Assembly (NCBI GenBank): GCA_036346275.1
Contig: CM070725.1
Location: forward strand, 37,386,104 to 37,450,103
From: Otatea glauca
Taxonomy: Eukaryota > Streptophyta > Magnoliopsida > Poales > Poaceae
Direction: 5' to 3'
DNA length: 64,000 nt
Positions 57,886-64,000 of this stretch are shown here, one piece after another. The stretch's first letter is position 1. Each line of letters starts with the position of its first letter. The notes beneath the pieces are model-generated. The model did no database searches, was not told the origin of the DNA, and saw nothing but the letters and a program-made list of their open reading frames with translations. The translations under genes and the position numbers were made by a program.

Positions 57886-58634
57886 TAGTACTTTGGTGCT
57901 GATCAACTCATATCCATTCAGCCAACTTACATTCGTCTGTTGGCTTAAGATCTAGCCATGAGGAGAAGCTTCAGCTGGTAGAGGGATCTTGGATCTAAGG
58001 CCTCTTTGAAACACCAGATTTTTTCCCAATTTCTGTAGAGAATTGAATTGTTTCCTTTTAAATTTTTATAAAATTCGTATGAAAAATCTCTGTGTTCCAG
58101 ATGAGACCATGTTACACAAAATTGTTGAACACCACCGAAGAAAGTACGTACCTGAAGTAGACGTAGATCCTAAGTACGTAGACCTCCTAAAAAAAGGTAC
58201 ATAGACCATGGGATAAGGCTAGCTACATGGAGTAAGAATGTTGGAAGAACTATCATCACTGAGTTTATGGACTATCCGAAAGGATCTCCTAATTAAGTGA
58301 TAGTGGCATACGATAAAGGCACTACTGATTATTTTAGGAAAACAATTATTCCATGTAAATCACTAGTTTTGTCGTCAAACCATTTACGGGGTCTAGAAAA
58401 AAATTATTAAAAGTCAGTGCAAAATTTTAGACGAGATTTTGATAATTAATACCCCTTCAGTCACAAAAAACGATGTTTTGTGATACATATGGTCAAACTT
58501 TCTAATCTTTAGCTATGATATGTTCATGAATGTATAAATTAGGCACACGAGAGTTATGTATGGTTTTGTCTCAAAAATAATTTGATAATATTATAAACTT
58601 TTAAGTTTAATAAAATAAATTACAATAGAAATTA
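57886..58634. other. Intergenic sequence, no gene recognised
   Basis: AT-rich sequence between two MITEs. A stretch at about 58003-58110 (CCTCTTTGAAACACCAGATT to TCTCTGTGTTCCAGATGAGA) resembles a decayed MITE with loosely inverted ends. No ORF is supported. Confidence 0.35.
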
Positions 58635-58920
58635 CTCCCTCCGTCGAAGCTTATAAGCCTTATTTTTTAAATAATTTTGTTCATAATTATAAAGCTAGCA
58701 TGTAGATTTAATTAGGCCTTTCCTACTATATCCCTATTTATTCTCTCTCAACCATATGCATTTATTCATTACCACCCTAACAAAAGTATTATCTCTTATC
58801 TTTCAAGACAATTAAGTGGGGGCATCTAAGTCATCTTTTCTTATATTTTTTCTAAATTTCAATGTAACCTTAATCCTTGTATAAAGTCAAAATATGCATT
58901 ATATTTTTGGACGGAGAGAG
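58635..58920. mobile_element. Stowaway MITE
   Basis: The ends CTCCCTCCGTC and GACGGAGAGAG are inverted repeats flanked by TA (58633-58634 and 58921-58922). The 286 bp AT-rich interior has no ORF. CTCCCTCCGT is the classic Stowaway end in grasses. Confidence 0.9.
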
Positions 58921-60204
58921 TATTCATCAAAGTTGCTTTTTAGGGACAATGTAGATGATCAAAACGTCACTCTTTTGTGATTGAAGAGAGTAATTGCGCA
59001 CTAGAGTAGTATAATTAATGAAAATTATACTCCATATTATGAGCATCTCTACTTTCTTCCAACTTCCATCTATATGATCTACGTACTGATTCTAGAGTTC
59101 TAGTAGGCCAATCAGTGTCTTAACGGAGGCCGGAGGGGACAACGGAATTTGAAATCAGTGGAGCGTTGATTCGCATGTCAGAGACACAGAGCCCAGGAGG
59201 CGGAGCTCCCAGACCCAGAGTATCTGGGGGAGAAAGCAGAAAAGCCTTACCCCATGGCATGTGGTCCCCAGAAAAAATCTAGGTCCACATGCAAGTGACA
59301 CACAGTTCAAGATCGAATGCAGTAACGGGTCATACTAGTAGAGGAGTACAGTTGTCTGACTGTGTGAGGCTCTGAGAAGCTGTACTCCTTGATAAACTGA
59401 TTACTGATGGACTCTCAAACAGATCACTCACGTTTACTGCAACTTGCTCTTGCATAAATCATACTTCCACACCATGGGAAGCGTATTACTGATCCAAATG
59501 CGTTCTGCGCTTCAACACATGATGTGCGTGAAGCGTGATGATCTTTTTACTTCTCTGACAAAGCCAAAGATAGTTTAGAAAGAGAGAGAGAGAGAGAGAG
59601 AGGAAGTGTGCCATAAAAGAATAGGAGAAAAAGAAAAGGGTACTAAAGATGAGGAAAGAAGCCTGGAAAAGAGACAGTAGCTAGGACTGAACCGTGATGT
59701 GGAGAAAAACTGAAAACGAAGAGCAGCTAGCTTGCAGATGCACCTAGAGAGGCACTGGTCGCCTGCTACGCTGCTGGCTGCTGCTCTCCATGGCTCTCAT
59801 CTTCGGGGTCTCGCTCTGCCTCTCTCATCACTCATTCAGTCATTCTCTCTTGCCTCCTTTGGGCAAAAGCTGAGACCGGGCACACCGGCGTGGCACGGGC
59901 GCTGTTGGTCTCCGATTGGAAAAAGGAGAATTATGGCCATCCGGGAATGGATATGTAGAATCATGTGTGCGTTCGAGCGTACTTGCCATGATCCCGCGTG
60001 TCGCACGGATTGCATGGATTGTGTCCGATCGAGCTGCATGCGTGCTTCGGCCGGTCGCTGCAATGGTTGCCGGATCCCACAGGAACAGGACCGAGTAGTT
60101 TCGGCAGCTGCGTAAGCTTAAGATTGTACTACTAGCGTGTAGCTAACTAGCTACAGTGGCGATCGAGCGCGAGTGAATTTCTCACCGCTCACCCCTAACC
60201 AGTA
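58921..60204. other. Intergenic sequence, no gene recognised
   Basis: No gene is supported. A (GA)n microsatellite is listed separately. An ORF at 59732-60115 is rich in rare combinations and has no family features. Confidence 0.4.
59580..59602. repeat. (GA)n microsatellite
   Basis: About eleven GA dinucleotides in a purine-rich stretch. Confidence 0.9.
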
Positions 60205-60457
60205 CTCAGTTGATTTTTATGGGCGTCCGCGTATTTTAAGATTCTAAATTTTTAAATTTTGATTAATAATTAGTTCAATAATATATAGATTATATGACAC
60301 AAAAGTGATACCGTTTTATTCGTATTTGAAAGCATTTTCATATGATTATGATTTTATAGCTATAAACAAAGTATTATAAATGAAATTAACGGTTAAAGTT
60401 TAACTTTAAAGAACACACACCAAGTCAAACCGTACCTTATAAAAATCAACAAAGGAG
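60205..60457. mobile_element. Stowaway-like MITE
   Basis: The left end CTCAGTTGATTTTTATGGG and right end CTTATAAAAATCAACAAAGGAG are imperfect inverted repeats flanked by TA on both sides (60203-60204 and 60458-60459). The 253 bp AT-rich interior has no ORF. Confidence 0.8.
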
Positions 60458-60621
60458 TAACCAGCATATATTTGTGTCTAATTCTGAAATTCGCAGACTT
60501 CAGAGTTCAGATAGCAAGACCAGAAGCCTGCTACTTGCACATAATAAAGAGTGAGTAACGCTGCATCATTGTTGCTATCAAAACCTAGATACATGTGAAA
60601 GATCATGTGGAGATTTACTCA

Positions 60622-61767
60622 TGTTGGCGACGAGTATTTGACTGAATTTGAGTTAGGAATCTGATTTATTTTTAGCAATTGGATAATTATTATATATCAT
60701 TTTGGATATTGCTATGTGGTGGGTTTTCTTGTTTTTGATGGTTGCAGGACGACGGTGCTAGGTTATGGTGAGACGGAGGATGACTAGGACTAGGCGAGGT
60801 GCGTCGGGGGTCCAGACGGTCAGGGATCGCCAGAAGATGACCAGAGACAGAGTCGCTGCAAGCCTAGAAGACAAGTGAACGGCTGAGATACTAACTTGAA
60901 GGTGCTCGGATCAAGGAGAGTGTTGGATTACTTGTTTAGAGGATAGAGTAGTGGTCAAGTTAGCTTGAGTGAATCTCAATACTTGATGAGGTTTCTTGAG
61001 GCCAAGTAGAACTCATCCAATGGTGGAGGATGACTCAATCTCAACCCTTGATGAGGTTACTTGAGGACTAAGTAGAACTCATCTAAGGGTGGAGAATGAC
61101 TCATGAGTAGTATAAATAGAGGGGTAGGGGTAGCTCTCCCCTCTTGAAGATTTTGTGTGCTCCTTTGAGCTTTGCCCACCTTGTTGTGAGGCTTTGTAAA
61201 ACTTCCTCCAAATAAATAAAATTTTACTTCGTTACTTTTCTGAATTTAATTTCAGCATTTACATTATATCTTAAATTCAGCATTTAAATTCTGCAATTTA
61301 CATTCTCACAAGTTGGATTTGCCTCCCCTCCTTCTACTTGTTTTTAAATTTACAATTTAATTTCTCAAATTTACATTCTTGCAAGTTGGATTTGCCTCCT
61401 CCTTCTACTTTCTTGTGCTTCTTGTGTCAAGAATGTATTATTGATGGATGAATCTTCTTAAGATCATATCCTCATCATCTAGGCAATCCTTTGCAAGAAT
61501 TCAATCTCTTTGCTTAATCTTTGAGAATTTTTTGTAGATTGCGTTGGAGGTTTTTGTTTCTTGTGTTCTTGCTTGCTGTGACAAGTGGGAGAATATCCAA
61601 GATCATCTTGATCATCACAATCCCACGAGCAAGTTCAATACCAAGATTTTCTCTGTTTTGCTTCTTTGCGTTTGAGTGTTTCAAGTTAGGTTTTGGTTGG
61701 ATCAATTGAATGGGAAAAATTTAATTGTGATCATTCACCCCCCTCTGATCGCTATTCCGGTCCTTCA
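60622..61767 (+). mobile_element. 5' LTR of a second Sirevirus-like Copia element
   Basis: The 3' end CACCCCCCTCTGATCGCTAT ... GGTCCTTCA lies directly before a Met-tRNA primer site and resembles Sirevirus LTR ends. The start at TGTTGGCGACG (60622) is the best TG candidate but cannot be confirmed because the second LTR is outside the window. TATA box 61111-61118, AATAAA near 61213, and two internal duplications (60969-61103 and 61298-61410). Confidence 0.65.
61111..61118 (+). promoter_or_regulatory. TATA box of the Copia LTR
   Basis: TATAAATA followed by AGAGGGGTAGGGG, with a poly(A) signal about 100 bp downstream, as in a transcribed LTR. Confidence 0.65.
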
Positions 61768-61769
61768 AT

Positions 61770-61781
61770 TGGTATCAGAGC
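61770..61781 (+). other. Primer-binding site (initiator Met tRNA)
   Basis: TGGTATCAGAGC begins two bases after the LTR end. Confidence 0.92.
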
Positions 61782-61823
61782 CCAGTTTTGCTCTTCCATA
61801 GATCTTGACCGGTCTCAAGAGTC

Positions 61824-64000
61824 ATGGCGATGGACAAATATTCCACCAAGTCTTCTATCTTTTCTGGAGTTGATTTTCCTTTCTGAAAGTCGAGAATGGA
61901 GTCGTACATCACAGGCAGAAGATAAAACTCCCGTATGAGGTTCCTGCTGATAAAAATGTCACGACCGACAATATGGTTGACATTGAGGTGAATGCTAAGG
62001 CAAGGAACATCCTCATATAGGGCCTTAGCTGCAGTGAGTACGACATGATCTCTCACCTACGATCTGCTCACGAGATCTGGGTGACCCTCGATGCTTACCA
62101 TGAGTGCACCACCCAGATCAAGACGGTGAGACATGATCAATTCTTGAACAACATGCTGGTGAGACCCTTGATGAGTGTTTTGGTCCGTTCACAAGGATCT
62201 TGAGCGATCTCTGTGCAGTTGGTTGCACATACCATGACTCGGAGAACGCTCGACATTTCTTGACCGCACTTGATCTTCGGTTTTGGGAGATGAAGGTGAC
62301 CACCATCAGGAACACCACAGACTTATCGACCTTGACTCTTGACGTGTTCTATTCCCGACTCAAGACTCATAAGATCGATGTTGTCTCTCGTAAGACAAAG
62401 TCGTAATCGATGGCCTTGGTCACCGATCCCATTGGATCCTCTTATGAGATTTCAGTTGATTTCTCTCTTTCCGTCCTTTATGAGCTAAGCGATGAATATC
62501 TGGAAAATTTTCTAGAAAGTGAGCTTGCTCTTCTAGCTCGCAAATTTTCTCATGCCTACAAGAGGGTGGGGAGAGAAAGAGAGGTGGCATCATCACCTGC
62601 TTCGAGTGTGGTGGCCCCAACCACATTCGAGCAAACTGCCCTAAGCTGGGGAAAGACAAGAATGACTCTGGCGGTTCAGGAAAGATTGACTACACCGACA
62701 AGAACTGCAACTCCAAGAAGCCTCCTGCTTGCGATCCGATGCATGAGAAGAAGTACCACAATTTCTCGAAGAACAAGAAGCTCTTCCACCGCGTCCTCGC
62801 CGCACTCGACGATATCAACCTCTCCAACACGGAGACCTGCAACGACAAAGGCAAGGACGATCCACAAGAGAAGAACAAAGGCGGCGATGACTTCACCGGG
62901 ATGTACTTCATGACGGACACCAACAGCATCAGCTACTCAGACGAGGTACCCTCCTATGACCAGCTCAATGAAGCTTTTTGTAAGCTAGAAAAATTTCATG
63001 CTAGAGCTAGAGCAAGGTGTACGGATCTAGAGAAGGAAGTAGGTACCTTGACTCGGGAGTTAGCTTCTCTTAGATCTTCTCCCTCCCGAGTCTCTAATGA
63101 CTGTTTTCTATGTGAAGCCTTGCTTGTGGAGCTTGAGAACCTAAGGACTATGCATGAAGTGTGTTGTCCGAGCTAGATAGTCTTAGGTTAAAGAATGCTA
63201 GCACTGATTATGTTTATGCTATTCCTATAGATGCTAGTTTTCTTCATGCTCACACTAGTGCATCGTGTGAAAATTGCCCTAAATTGCTTGCTAAAATTGA
63301 TACCATGAGCACTCACCTTAGGAAGCTATCTACTAAAATAATGAACTTCAATTGCATGCTTCTAAGGACTCGGTCATCTCATGTGAGGGTCAGAGGCAAC
63401 TAAAACATGACAATAAATCCTTATATGTCAAGTGTCTTTGAAAAACTTGACAATAAATCCTTAGATGTCAAGTGTGCTGAACTTGAGAAGGACTTACTAG
63501 TTAAGTCACAAGAAAGTTGCTTGAGATGTGCTGAGATTGAGAGGGAGTTGGATGAAATCCAAGTCGAACATAGGAAGAAGCTTGAGGCCCAGACCCTTAG
63601 GATTATAAATGCCCCTTGTGTTTCTTGTGAGGCCCTCAAAGTTGAGGCAGCCGTGCTGAGGGAGAAAAATGCACGTGCTGGTAGTTCTTCCTTATCTGGT
63701 TCTTCTTCTTCCTCTTCCCCTTGTTCTTTCTGTGTCTCTCTTCCTGGAGTGTTAGTATCTCATGAGCACTCTTGAGAAGTTTGTAGGAAACAAGAAGAAA
63801 CTCAATCTCAATCTAGACCAGTCTAAGATCAGTCGATTTAATCAAGATCTAGGATTTGACTATTTGGAGCACGCTAGAGCTCATCCTCCTACCATTGTGC
63901 GTGGCTCCAAGAGTAGAGAGATTGTGGTTACTCTTAGGGTAAGAACCACTGTGTTTAGGTCTGCTAGGGTTGTCCATAAGATTTCTGACCAGAAGGTTGC
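61824..64000 (+). pseudogene. Sirevirus-like Copia gag, broken, runs off the window
   Basis: The ATG at 61824 gives MAMDKYSTKSSIFSGVDFPF, a typical start, then meets a TGA where a Trp codon is usual (about 61885). Later frames show SEYDMISHLRSAHEIWVTL, a UBN2-type capsid segment, and a nucleocapsid knuckle CFECGGPNHIRANC at about 62602-62643. A long Glu/Leu-rich part with coiled-coil character follows (LEKEVGTLTRELASLR, CAELEKDLLVKSQ, CAEIERELDEIQVEHRKK; 62739-63775), with repeated Cys-containing motifs. Such a long, coiled gag is typical of Sireviruses. Stops and shifts occur near 61885, 61940, 62160, 62406, 62660, 63175, 63403 and 63775. The protease/pol part lies beyond the window. Confidence 0.8.

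Noticed and set aside
59732..60115. 127-codon plus-strand ORF upstream of the kinase
   Set aside because: No recognisable domain. Overlapping frames on both strands are equally open, and there are no splice or promoter signals.
1..64000. CRISPR arrays, bacterial operons, tRNA or rRNA genes
   Set aside because: The sequence is plant nuclear DNA. No regular spacer-repeat array, tRNA-like fold or rRNA segment was seen. Primer sites matching initiator tRNA are only 12 bp.

Overview
The window looks like nuclear DNA from a grass (Poaceae). The evidence is GC-rich grass-type exons in the two host genes, Stowaway-type MITEs with TA target duplications, and layers of LTR retrotransposons and a CACTA transposon of the kinds that fill grass intergenic space. 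The species cannot be told from the sequence. Only two host loci are visible: the last exon of an AP2/WRI-like transcription factor (3080-3687, +), and a complete 11-exon LRR receptor kinase of the NIK-like (LRR-II) type (51756-57229, -). Everything else is mobile DNA, remnants of it, or simple repeats.

Layout. 1-3079: AT-rich DNA with an ~0.85 kb tandem duplication and an ~80 bp TA microsatellite. 3080-3687: AP2-family exon. 3880-6095: LTR remnant and AT-rich filler. 6096-8853: probable solo LTR related to the Gypsy element further right. 8918 to about 22090, minus strand: a broken Sirevirus-like Copia element (3' LTR, envelope-like ORF, pol), interrupted by inverted Gypsy-LTR-related sequence at about 14.9-19.0 kb. 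22.1-24.9 kb: unassigned LTR-like repeat. 24893-38371: a 5'-truncated Copia element split by a Tekay/Del-type Gypsy element (25403-37305) with two ~3.1 kb LTRs and a perfect GATGA target duplication. 38378-50714: a 12.3 kb CACTA transposon with a perfect GCG target duplication. It carries a TNPD-type transposase, a TNPA/Ptta-type gene ending in an Ulp1-like protease domain, an inserted fragment of a katanin-like AAA ATPase, and three blocks of hairpin-forming subterminal repeats. 57.6-60.5 kb: three Stowaway-like MITEs upstream of the kinase. 60.6-64 kb: the 5' part of a second Sirevirus-like Copia element (LTR, primer site, gag) that runs off the window.

How it fits together. The region is nested: Gypsy inside Copia, with CACTA beginning 6 bp after the Copia 3' LTR. 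Almost every transposon ORF is broken by small indels. Many differences between the two Gypsy LTRs fall on CAG or CTG trinucleotides, the CHG context methylated in plant heterochromatin, and often take the form CTG versus CG. This may be a long-read base-calling signature rather than biology, so pseudogene calls here are provisional. The kinase itself has two single-base gaps, each next to a CTG/CAG.

I found no gene cluster that amounts to a new biological system. The most interesting items are the CHG-focused lesion pattern, the CACTA element with its captured AAA-ATPase fragment, internal subterminal block and Ulp1-like domain, the envelope-like ORF of the Sirevirus, and the leader ORF ahead of the Gypsy gag.
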